This document shows positions 49,975 to 57,389 of a stretch of DNA of 64,000 bases, in pieces; the stretch's first letter is position 1; the number at the start of each line of letters is the position of its first letter. The translations under genes and the position numbers were made by a program. The notes under the pieces were generated by a model that did no database searches, was not told the origin of the DNA, and saw nothing but the letters and a program-made list of their open reading frames with translations. The stretch comes from Methylobacterium oxalidis (GTDB lineage Bacteria > Pseudomonadota > Alphaproteobacteria > Rhizobiales > Beijerinckiaceae), in NCBI RefSeq assembly GCF_007992195.1, contig NZ_BJZU01000028.1, positions 53,281-117,280 on the forward strand. Reading direction: 5' to 3'.

Positions 49975-50584
49975 CGCCGACCACCCGCCTGCCGTTGGCG
50001 TGCTCCGGGCACAGGCACCGGAGCCAGCCTCCCTGGCGTACGCGGCCGGGCTTCCCGCATTCCTCGCAGATGTAGGCGGATAGATGCTCGACGGCATCGA
50101 CAGTATTCGCCGTGTATTCGCAGTCTTCGTTGGCGTCGTAGTACCAGCGCGCCGAGCCGAACTTCTCCTTCATCTGCGTGGTGTGGAAGCCGTCGGCGAT
50201 GCCGTGCTCGCGCAGGAGTTCGGCCGCGCCTTCCCACAGCCACTTCCATCCCGGGCCGCACTCGAAGCAGCCCTGGCCGAACACGCGCCGGTGCCGCCTG
50301 GCCAGGCGCTGCTGCCAGTCCGGCGGGCACCGGGGCGCGCCGTCTCGCCATCGGCACGCGAGGACGCGTGCGAGCAGGTCGAGCAGGAAGGGCCTCGGAA
50401 GGGGACCGACGAACGTGCTGGGTCCGTCGGCCCTGCGCTCCCGCTCGACGGCGAGGAGCGGCCCCTGCCACCGGACGAGCGGCCCGTGCGGCGAAGGCTC
50501 GACCGCGAGGACGGTGACGCTGTCGGCGCCCCGGTGGTGGCGCAGGGCGGGCCCGGCGATGCTCAGAAATTCCTCGGCGATCAC
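49967..50584 (-). CDS. Zinc-ribbon protein of the AAA+ operon
   Basis: 205 aa from a GTG that overlaps the stop of the previous gene (GTGA). The C-terminal third is a zinc ribbon: CEECGKPGRVRQGGWLRCLCPEH, with QGCFECGPGWKWL and KEKFGSARWYYDAN upstream. The N-terminal part is unknown. Zinc ribbons here may bind nucleic acid or a partner protein; no closer assignment is possible. Confidence 0.6.
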   Translation of the reverse strand: MIAEEFLSIAGPALRHHRGADSVTVLAVEPSPHGPLVRWQGPLLAVERERRADGPSTFVGPLPRPFLLDLLARVLACRWRDGAPRCPPDWQQRLARRHRRVFGQGCFECGPGWKWLWEGAAELLREHGIADGFHTTQMKEKFGSARWYYDANEDCEYTANTVDAVEHLSAYICEECGKPGRVRQGGWLRCLCPEHANGRRVVGGG

Positions 50585-50808
50585 GGCATGGGCTCCGGCG
50601 GCAGGGGGGCGAAACAGAAAGCCAGGGCCTCGACCTCGCGGGCAAGCCGCAGGCCGAGGGCGGGATCGAGCCGGCCGGCCTCGACGAGCCGGCCGATGCG
50701 GACGACGCGGGCGCGGCAGCCGCGGCCGACGAGGGAGCAGACCCGGCCGCTCTCCCAGGCGGCGCGGATCCGCGACGCGATGACGTCGAGCGTGTCGGAG
50801 CTCTCCAC
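50581..50808 (-). CDS. Hypothetical 75-aa protein
   Basis: Short helical protein (SDTLDVIASRIRAAWESGRVC..., then LVEAGRLDPALGLRLAREVEAL). It starts 12 bases after the AAA+ gene and is translationally coupled to the zinc-ribbon gene by GTGA. No family known. Confidence 0.5.
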   Translation of the reverse strand: MESSDTLDVIASRIRAAWESGRVCSLVGRGCRARVVRIGRLVEAGRLDPALGLRLAREVEALAFCFAPLPPEPMP

Positions 50809-50820
50809 GGCACGCCCCCC

Positions 50821-52524
50821 TCAGTTCGGGAGGCGGCGCGCGAAGAGCTCGCGGCTGGCCACCACCGCCTCGATCATCCGGCGCAGGGGGCGCAGGCTGC
50901 CGCCGCGCCATGCCGAGAGGACGTCGAGCTCGCCCCCATCGAGGGCGGGGCACCACGCCTCGTCGAAGCCGCGCTCGCGCCGGAGCTCGTCGAGGATCGC
51001 CGCGGCGACGACCGGCAGGTCCTCCGCGCGCGGAGCCTTCCACTCCAGGGCCTGGCAACGGTCGCGCAGCGGGGCGGAGAGCCCGTCGAGCGAGTTGGCG
51101 GTCAGGACATAGGAGACGGGCGAGAGGTCGAGGGCGCACTCGAACGCTGGATCGTGGATCGCCCGGGCCGTGCTGCCCCTCTCCAGGAACGGGAGGAGCG
51201 TCTCGTCGAGGCGGCCCCATCGGCGGCTGTCGCCCGCCTTCTCGACCTCGTCGACGACGATGCCGTGGGAGGCCTTCCCGAAGCGGAGGCATGCCTGGGC
51301 CGGCACGGACGGGCGCCAGGATCCCCACATTCTGCTGGTACCAGCCCAGCTGCCGCCATCCATCTGGCCTGCACCGGCGTAGACGGTGACGTCGAGCCCG
51401 GCCGCCTCAAGCACGGCCCGCGCGAACGCCGTCTTCCCGCAGCCGGCTGGGCCGACGAGGATCCGCGGGGAAAACCGGGCGTAGGGGGCACCGACAAGGT
51501 CGGCCGCGTAGGCCTCGACCGCCTCGACCGCCCACGGGAAGCGGGCGCGCAGGCGCTTGACGAAGGCTGCCGGATCCGGCGCCGACACGAGCGGCATGGG
51601 CTTGCCGGCCCACGGCTCGGCGAGCGCGCGCGGGCTGTCGCCCCGGTCGCGGATGCTCTTCGACGGCTCCGGCAGGTGCGTCATCACGGGGAAGACGACG
51701 AGCGACAGGGCTGGCCGGGCCGCCCGACGGCGTGCGCCCTCGTCGAGGATCCGGCGCGCGTTAGCAACGGCGAGGATCTCTTCCGCGGAGAGCTGCCCCG
51801 GCGGCACATCCGGCAGATCGAGGGCGAGGTCGCCGTCCTGCACGACGGGGGGCTCGACCCGCTGCCCGGCGCCCCCGCGCAGGATCGTGTCCTCGTCCTC
51901 TACCATGCGGAGCGCCGACCCGAACGTCGTCCAAGCCTGCACCCACGCGGCCGCCTCCACGTCGAAGCTCTCAAGCCTCGGATAGCTGGGGCCGGGCACG
52001 TATGGCACGTCCCGGAACGTGGCTTGGGCGTCCTCGGCGCGCAGCAGCGCGTGCCGCACGACAAGGAAGGCGCGGTCGAGCTGGGCGGCCCGGACTTGCG
52101 CGGCCGCAGTCGAGAGGAGCTCGGCCGCCAGCCTGGCCGAGGCGAGCTCGCAGCCCAGCTCGGCGAGGTGGAACACGAGCACCCCGCCCACGTCCCGCAC
52201 GAGCGCGAGCGTCGGCGTCGGCAGGCTGTTGCGGAGGGCCTCGCTCGCGAGCATGCGCTCCAGCGTGGAGATCCTGCCGACGGTGGCCTCCTCGAATGCG
52301 GCGGTCAGCGCGGCGTGCGTGCGGTCGCGCAGGCCCGGCGCGCCGAGGAGCGGCTGAAGGCGGGCGCGCAGATCCGTGACGGCGTCGTGGCCGAGCATCC
52401 CTCCGCCGTAGAGAAGCTGCACGCGGGTGCGGGTGCCCTGACCGTCACGGGGCCCGGCGAACGGGCGCGGGTCGAGGATGGCGGCGCGCACGGCGGCGGC
52501 CGACGAGGCAGCATGCTTGGTCAC
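50821..52524 (-). CDS. AAA+ ATPase, Lon-like
   Basis: 567 aa. The N-terminal 300 residues are helical and family-specific. The C-terminal AAA+ module has Walker A GPAGCGKTAFAR (about 358-364), a pore-like segment SWAGTSRMWGSWRPS, Walker B GIVVDEVEKAGD (Asp425, Glu426), sensor 1 VLTANSLDG and an Arg finger near 487 (PLRDRCQ). The arrangement (DEVEKA... LLPFLERG...) resembles Lon, but no protease domain follows. First gene of a six-gene operon with a zinc ribbon and a phosphoesterase: a possible unnamed system. Confidence 0.82.
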   Translation of the reverse strand: MTKHAASSAAAVRAAILDPRPFAGPRDGQGTRTRVQLLYGGGMLGHDAVTDLRARLQPLLGAPGLRDRTHAALTAAFEEATVGRISTLERMLASEALRNSLPTPTLALVRDVGGVLVFHLAELGCELASARLAAELLSTAAAQVRAAQLDRAFLVVRHALLRAEDAQATFRDVPYVPGPSYPRLESFDVEAAAWVQAWTTFGSALRMVEDEDTILRGGAGQRVEPPVVQDGDLALDLPDVPPGQLSAEEILAVANARRILDEGARRRAARPALSLVVFPVMTHLPEPSKSIRDRGDSPRALAEPWAGKPMPLVSAPDPAAFVKRLRARFPWAVEAVEAYAADLVGAPYARFSPRILVGPAGCGKTAFARAVLEAAGLDVTVYAGAGQMDGGSWAGTSRMWGSWRPSVPAQACLRFGKASHGIVVDEVEKAGDSRRWGRLDETLLPFLERGSTARAIHDPAFECALDLSPVSYVLTANSLDGLSAPLRDRCQALEWKAPRAEDLPVVAAAILDELRRERGFDEAWCPALDGGELDVLSAWRGGSLRPLRRMIEAVVASRELFARRLPN

Positions 52525-52796
52525 GGGAGGAGCTCGCAGGTACGGGATCAGGATGCGCGAAGAGGCGCGCCGAGCAGGGCTCAGGCGGCGGCTATCCGTT
52601 TCCGTAACAAGCGAGCTGCGAACACGAGGGCGATCCCTGCGGTGAGGCGGTTACCCTGGCAGGCGGGGACTCCCGAGGCAACGCGCGATCGGGGGGCGTG
52701 GTGAAGATATCCCTGGACGTTGGGGGCCGGCCCCTTCCCATCGCGAATCGTTCGCCGATGCTACACTTGGTCGGAGGGGTAGCGGAGGGGCGAACG

Positions 52797-53207
52797 ATGG
52801 CGAGCGCGAGCGAAGAGCACCGGGCGGCGTGGGATTTCTATCGGCTCCCAAAACCGGCGCAGACGGTGTTCCGGGGCCGGGTCGTCGGCGCCAGGTGCGG
52901 AGAGCCCGACGTCGTCGCCGCCTTTGCGGCAGTCGGGGTGACGAACTCAATGAGGCCCCCCGTCATGGTCTACGACGACGTAGCGGCCGCGCTCGTCGCA
53001 CTGCCGGTGGACGGCCGCCCGGCGATCGAGGTCGCCATGTTCGGGCAGGCTCTCACCCCACAGGAACCGGCCGCCCTCGTCCAGGAGACCCTCGCCCGCG
53101 GGCGCGCCATCGGCCACGACGACCGCCAGCTCGCCGGGGCGATCACGGTCGTCCTGAAGAGCCATGGGCACCTCGCGAGCAAAGCGGCCTTGTGGACATG
53201 CTCTTGA
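52797..53207 (+). CDS. Hypothetical protein
   Basis: 136 aa, ATG at 52797 with GGAGGGG ahead. It begins ASASEEHRAAWDFYRLPKPAQTVFRGRVVGARCG and later has AIEVAMFGQALTPQEPAALVQETLARGRAIGHDDRQLAGAI, likely helical. No family recognised. The same frame continues after the TGA at 53205 with a hydrophobic piece (AGLVATATFVSATAVLG) to a stop at 53336. So the stop may be a nonsense mutation that removed a C-terminal membrane helix. Confidence 0.5.
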   Translation: MASASEEHRAAWDFYRLPKPAQTVFRGRVVGARCGEPDVVAAFAAVGVTNSMRPPVMVYDDVAAALVALPVDGRPAIEVAMFGQALTPQEPAALVQETLARGRAIGHDDRQLAGAITVVLKSHGHLASKAALWTCS

Positions 53208-53401
53208 TCTAAGGCGCCTGCGGGCCTCGTCGCGACCGCGACGTTCGTCTCTGCCACGGCAGTCCTCGGGACCCTGGCCCGGGCCGACCGGGCGCTTGCC
53301 GACCTGCGCGACACCGTGCACCCCGGGCGCCGCTGATCTCTGCGTCAGCGCTTGGTCCCGCTCCTCTTCCCCTTGGGCTCTGTGCTGTGCCGGGCGCAAC
53401 C

Positions 53402-54484
53402 TCAGACTTTCTGGGCTTCCTCGAAGTGCCGCAGAACCCGCCGGGCGATCGCGAGCAGCGCGTCAAAGGTCAGGATCTCGATGCGATGGAGGTGGCCGTT
53501 GTGCCGCCGCAGGGCCGACCGCTGGTCGTCGTTCAGGTCTCTGCCGATGATGATGCGGGCCCGCATCTTGGTAACGTCCTCCCCGTCGTTGGCGAGGATC
53601 GAGTCCCGGTTCCGGTCGAGCTTTTCCAAATAGTTTTCGGCCTGGGCCACCACCCGCGTCAGGTCGCTGCCGGGCGCCCAGACCTTGTGCGAGGTGTCGA
53701 AGGTGAAGAGTGCCTTCCCCTTCAGGGGGGTCTTGATCTCGATGAGCTCGACCCGGCCGTCCGTCGTCCGCCGCGGCACGAAGTCGGCGATCTCGTCGCG
53801 CGTCCACCGGCGCCGGTCGAGGATGCAGCTGTACTCGCTCCCGAACAGCCAGGGGTGCCGTTCGAGCAGCGCCTGGAAGTCGCCTTCGCTCGTGTCGGGA
53901 GCCTCGATCATAGCCTCGAACCGGTCGACCACCTCACGGTAGACGGCGAGGTTCATGGCGGCGGCCGCCTTCTCGATGAACCCATCGTCCCGGGCGAGCC
54001 GGGAGACGAGAGCGCCGAGGACGTCGGGCTTCTCCGAGGCCTCCCGCAGGAGCATGGTCAGCGCGTCGAGCCGATCCGGCGCGGCGAGGTCGCGCAGCGC
54101 CTGCATCACGTCCTTGGGCCCGCCTCGCGTCGGCATCACGATGTAGCCGCCGGTGGAGGGCGGGAGGGCCCCGCTGCGCGCCGCCGCGAGGAAGTCCGCG
54201 AGCCGATTGGTCTCCTCACCATCGAGTTGGACGGAGCGGGTCAGGTCGACCGTGCACGCCTCCTTCGAGAGGGCGATCGTCTTGATGCTCAGCGCGTCGT
54301 GATGGTGCTCACCGGTGTGCCGGTCGCGGACGCTCGTCAGGCGCGCGATCCGTCGAACCTTCGAGCGATCCTTCTGCCCGTCTTTGAGGACGACCTCCTT
54401 GCGGCCGAGAACGTTTGGATTGATCGTGGGGTCGCGCTCATCGACGTAAACCTTCGTGGGCTCCACGATCCGCTCCGGCGGCAT
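53402..54484 (-). CDS. sduA: Shedu-type nuclease SduA (DUF4263)
   Basis: 360 aa. The C-terminal nuclease domain has EGDFQALLERHPWLFGSEY, then IADFVPRRTTDG (Asp234) and RVELIEIKTPL (Glu249, Lys251), the PD-(D/E)XK pattern of DUF4263, the hallmark of the single-gene Shedu anti-phage system. The N-terminal 170 residues are the variable sensory domain. An SduA assembly cleaves DNA when activated. It lies between a hypothetical gene and the small repeated genes, in the same block as the ABC-3C locus. Confidence 0.85.
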   Translation of the reverse strand: MPPERIVEPTKVYVDERDPTINPNVLGRKEVVLKDGQKDRSKVRRIARLTSVRDRHTGEHHHDALSIKTIALSKEACTVDLTRSVQLDGEETNRLADFLAAARSGALPPSTGGYIVMPTRGGPKDVMQALRDLAAPDRLDALTMLLREASEKPDVLGALVSRLARDDGFIEKAAAAMNLAVYREVVDRFEAMIEAPDTSEGDFQALLERHPWLFGSEYSCILDRRRWTRDEIADFVPRRTTDGRVELIEIKTPLKGKALFTFDTSHKVWAPGSDLTRVVAQAENYLEKLDRNRDSILANDGEDVTKMRARIIIGRDLNDDQRSALRRHNGHLHRIEILTFDALLAIARRVLRHFEEAQKV

Positions 54485-54550
54485 GCTGCCCAGCTAACCT
54501 GGACCAAACCAAGAACGTCGTCCAGGGATTCCGAAGCACCACGTACGCCC

Positions 54551-54756
54551 TCATCCGCGCCCCTGTGCCTGCAGGGCTTCCTCGACGAGTTCGGCGACCC
54601 GCTGCCCCGCGGCGCGGCCCCGCGCTTCGCCCGTATGGCGACGACCCGGTGCAGATGCATCCCAGGCGACGCGACGACCAGCTCGCTGTCGGCGCTCAGG
54701 CGGACCATCAGCACCAAGTCCTCCTCGTGGCAGGCCGGCCGCCGTGGCGGGGTCAT
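54551..54756 (-). pseudogene. Frameshifted copy of the small protein at 61259
   Basis: The start frame gives VRLSADSELVVASPGMHLHRVVAIRAKRG, matching VRLHADGELVVSSPG...RIVAIREKRA of 61259-61456. The ending RAAGQRVAELVEEALQAQ is present only in another frame, because the segment between carries two extra bases (net +2). The start overlaps the upstream small gene (ATGA). So the second copy is broken at about 54610. Confidence 0.65.
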
Positions 54757-54917
54757 CCCCGCAAGACGCGCAGGGCGGTCTCGGCATCGTAGCCTGCCCC
54801 GTCCGCGAGCGCCTCCGCGCGAGCGGGCTCCCACGCCTCGGGATCGCCGAGGGCATGCCGGCGCTCCCGCAGCGCGCGGGACAGCGCGGGCTCGGGGTGG
54901 TCGTGATAGTCGGGCAT
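54753..54917 (-). CDS. Small hypothetical protein (54 aa)
   Basis: The product MPDYHDHPEPALSRALRERRHALGDPEAWEPARAEALADGAGYDAETALRVLRG is acidic and helical. It overlaps the downstream broken gene by 4 bases. The tail YDAETALRVLRG resembles the start NAYDPATILRVLTG of the frame at 60380-60577, so this module also recurs in the island. Confidence 0.4.
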   Translation of the reverse strand: MPDYHDHPEPALSRALRERRHALGDPEAWEPARAEALADGAGYDAETALRVLRG

Positions 54918-54992
54918 GCCGAGAGGGTCGCGCAGGCCCCACCCGCGGGCAAGCCCGCGTGCAGAGGCGTATAACGAGAAGAGCCCCGGCAT

Positions 54993-55388
54993 CGCCCCGG
55001 GGCCCTCTGAACACCTCGCCCACTAGGGCGGGTAAATCTCGATCACTTGAAGGCTGTAAAAGACACGCTGTCATCCCTGCGCACGAGGACAGGGGCTAGG
55101 TCATCTCACCGGCAGTATCGCTCACGATGTGTCATCCCTGAGCACTAGGTCAGGGGGCGTCTTGTGCACGCCCTGAAAATTAGGCCCAGGCACCAGCCGA
55201 GGGAAGGCCCGATTGGAGGCATGGTAAACGGTCGGCGTTTGCCTCTGTCAGCTTTGGTTGAGACGTTGGTGATGATAGCCGGAGCCATTGTTTTGCTCCC
55301 ACGCATCGAAGCTCCGCACTGAAGCAACCTAGAGTGATTAGGGGCCGCCATATCGGTTTGCGCTACCCAATACCTCATGCACGAGCGG
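54993..55388. other. Intergenic region with two hairpin repeats
   Basis: 396 bp between the small genes and the ABC-3C nuclease gene. The left half contains the two 28-nt direct repeats (55069-55158). The right half, which holds a 77-codon minus-strand frame without a ribosome site, shows no credible gene. Confidence 0.4.
55069..55158. repeat. Two 28-nt direct repeats, each with a CCCTG/CAGGG hairpin
   Basis: Copies at 55069-55096 and 55130-55157 start TGTCATCCCTG and end with CAGGGG, 24 of 28 identical, 61 bp apart. In both, CCCTG and CAGGG are separated by exactly 10 bases and could form a hairpin, so the structure is conserved although the loop differs. Confidence 0.5.
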
Positions 55389-57389
55389 CTACTCGTCGCT
55401 CGCTTGGTTGGCCCCTGATGGTGTTAGGGCGGCTTCCGGGACATCCGACGGGGTATGCCGCTTCCCTTGAACCCGGAAAAGGACGACTGCGGTCTCCACC
55501 GAGCTGTCCGCAACGGTTCGATGATGGACGCCAATCTGGTCGCGTATGTCGGGCTGGGCTCCGGCTCGGTCATGCAGGTCGAGGACCATCAGCATGGAAA
55601 GCGCGATGTTCGTGCCCTGATACGAGATGGCTTGCGGGCCGTATCGGTCGACCAAGTCGCTAAGCGTCAGCTTCGGGAAGGAGCGCTTCAGTTCGGACGT
55701 CGTCTTCATCCATCTGTAGGTGAACAGGACATCAACGCGCCCGCCGCCGAGGTCCCGGGCCTCGGGTCGGCAGATCTCCGCGAGCCGCGAACCCATGAGG
55801 AAGTTGACGAAGTCATGCTGGAGATCGGCTTCCAGCGGCGGGTTGTCCGCGTCACGATTGAAGAGATAGGCGACGCCGGGATACGTTGCCTTGCTGAGGT
55901 TGTACCGCGAGACGACGAAGCGTGTGACCTCTAGGAGCAGTACATCGACGAAGCTCCGGACATCCTCTCGCCCCCCGTAGTCGACATTCCCGGCGAGGGC
56001 GGCAAGGGCTGTCCCAAGCACCTCGTCGACGGTCCTGGATACGGTCTCGTCGTACAGGATGACGGCATCGGCCTCGATGCGGGCCGAGACGGTCTCGCGT
56101 ACCTGCGCCGGGAGGTGCTCAATGATGGCGGCGGTCGGTGAGCTCCCGTCCGCCGCCCCGGAAGGGCGGTGGGTGACGAGGTCTACCCGGGCTTGGCCCA
56201 CGAGGTCCCCGAGGGACATCGCCTCCGGCAGGTAAGCGGACCCGGCGTTCTCCTCTATCCAGTGCTCCAGGATGTCCAGGGAACGAAGCTCGCGCTGCAT
56301 CGCGCCCACGATCATCGGGCGCACGACCTGCTCTAGCCCGCCGTCGGACCCTCGCCGGAACATGGTACGGCTCGCGGCATAGACGGACAGAAGCTCCTCC
56401 TCCATGACCGCGGCGACTTTGAGCCACGCCGAGCGGGAGATCTTGTCCGTGACCGCCCCGAGGCGGAGCGCGAGCGAAGTCCAGTGGACGCGTTCGAGGT
56501 CCTTCGCCGTGAGCCAGGACGACGTCTCGGGCTCGCGGTCATTCACGGTGAGGTAGGCGGTGTACTCGAAGGCCGATCGCGTGACGGTGTCGATCCGCTC
56601 TGGGAGATCCTCGCCGGTACGGCCTTCCTGGAAGGCCACCAGCATGTCGAGGCAGTTCCGGTAAAGCCGGGCATCGAGGCGCGTCTCGGTCGCGTCCTCG
56701 GCACGCGCAAACCAGCCCCGGGCCCGCCCGAAGGCGTCGAGCGCCGTTTTCGGCGTGGTGGCGCCGAGCCCCGTTCTCAGCGCATCGAGGCCGAGCTCGA
56801 CCGCGGCTTCGTCCTCCGCGTCCTCGACATCCGCGAGTTCCGTCAGCTTGTGGCGCAAGTCGTCGGCGGGCTCGTGGGCCAGCACGGCCCCGGCAACCCT
56901 GGCCGCATGGCGGAGATAGATGCCGTCGTCCGACGGGTCGAGATCGAGGAGGTCGGCTTGGAGGCGCCGGAGCAGCGACCGCTCCGACTGGGCCATGATC
57001 ATCGCCGCCTTCAGCGCCTGGGAGCGGGTGCCATAGTGGGCCGACCTGTCGGCGGCCCGTTCCAGGAAAACCCGGCCGAGCCCTTGGCGGTGCGTCGGCG
57101 GAACCTGCCCGCCGCGCCCAAGCCAAGACGCAATCTCCATCATGGCGAGCACGTCGGCGTTCTCCGCCACCGCGACCAGGGCCTTCGTGGTTGCCTCGGC
57201 TCGCGGATGTTCGGCGAGGATGACGAAGAGGCGCGCGCCCTCGACTTCCGCCGCATGATCGGCGGCCGCCGCGGCGAGCTCGTCGACCGGGATGTCGCCG
57301 AGGTCTTGCGCGTCGCCGTCGTCGAGAAGGCGTCTGATCAGGTCGGACGGCGCCACGGAGCCAGGCTCAGAAAAGGAATCGCTCGCCAT
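55389..57389 (-). CDS. ABC three-component system effector with PD-(D/E)XK nuclease domain
   Basis: 666 aa. The N-terminal 500 residues are helical (RRLLDDGDAQDLGDIPVDELAAAAADHAAEVEG...), consistent with a large scaffold. The C-terminal part has Glu520 (PLEADLQHDF), Asp553 (GGGRVDVLFTYRW) and Glu566-Leu-Lys568 (TTSELKRSF), the E...D...ExK core of a PD-(D/E)XK nuclease. It overlaps the ATPase gene by 23 bases. Last gene of the ABC-3C operon and probably the toxic or DNA-cutting part. Confidence 0.75.
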   Translation of the reverse strand: MASDSFSEPGSVAPSDLIRRLLDDGDAQDLGDIPVDELAAAAADHAAEVEGARLFVILAEHPRAEATTKALVAVAENADVLAMMEIASWLGRGGQVPPTHRQGLGRVFLERAADRSAHYGTRSQALKAAMIMAQSERSLLRRLQADLLDLDPSDDGIYLRHAARVAGAVLAHEPADDLRHKLTELADVEDAEDEAAVELGLDALRTGLGATTPKTALDAFGRARGWFARAEDATETRLDARLYRNCLDMLVAFQEGRTGEDLPERIDTVTRSAFEYTAYLTVNDREPETSSWLTAKDLERVHWTSLALRLGAVTDKISRSAWLKVAAVMEEELLSVYAASRTMFRRGSDGGLEQVVRPMIVGAMQRELRSLDILEHWIEENAGSAYLPEAMSLGDLVGQARVDLVTHRPSGAADGSSPTAAIIEHLPAQVRETVSARIEADAVILYDETVSRTVDEVLGTALAALAGNVDYGGREDVRSFVDVLLLEVTRFVVSRYNLSKATYPGVAYLFNRDADNPPLEADLQHDFVNFLMGSRLAEICRPEARDLGGGRVDVLFTYRWMKTTSELKRSFPKLTLSDLVDRYGPQAISYQGTNIALSMLMVLDLHDRAGAQPDIRDQIGVHHRTVADSSVETAVVLFRVQGKRHTPSDVPEAALTPSGANQASDE

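Noticed and set aside
48672..50813. Minus-strand frame of 713 codons
   Set aside because: Covers five real overlapping genes in another frame; it is extremely Arg/Pro-rich, while the small genes have coupled starts.
51154..52704. Plus-strand frame of 516 codons
   Set aside because: Antisense of the AAA+ ATPase gene, which has Walker motifs.
53387..55099. Plus-strand frame of 570 codons
   Set aside because: Antisense of the Shedu gene and of small genes; no conserved features.
55145..55378. 77-codon minus-strand frame
   Set aside because: No ribosome site; composition unlike neighbours; overlaps the hairpin repeats.
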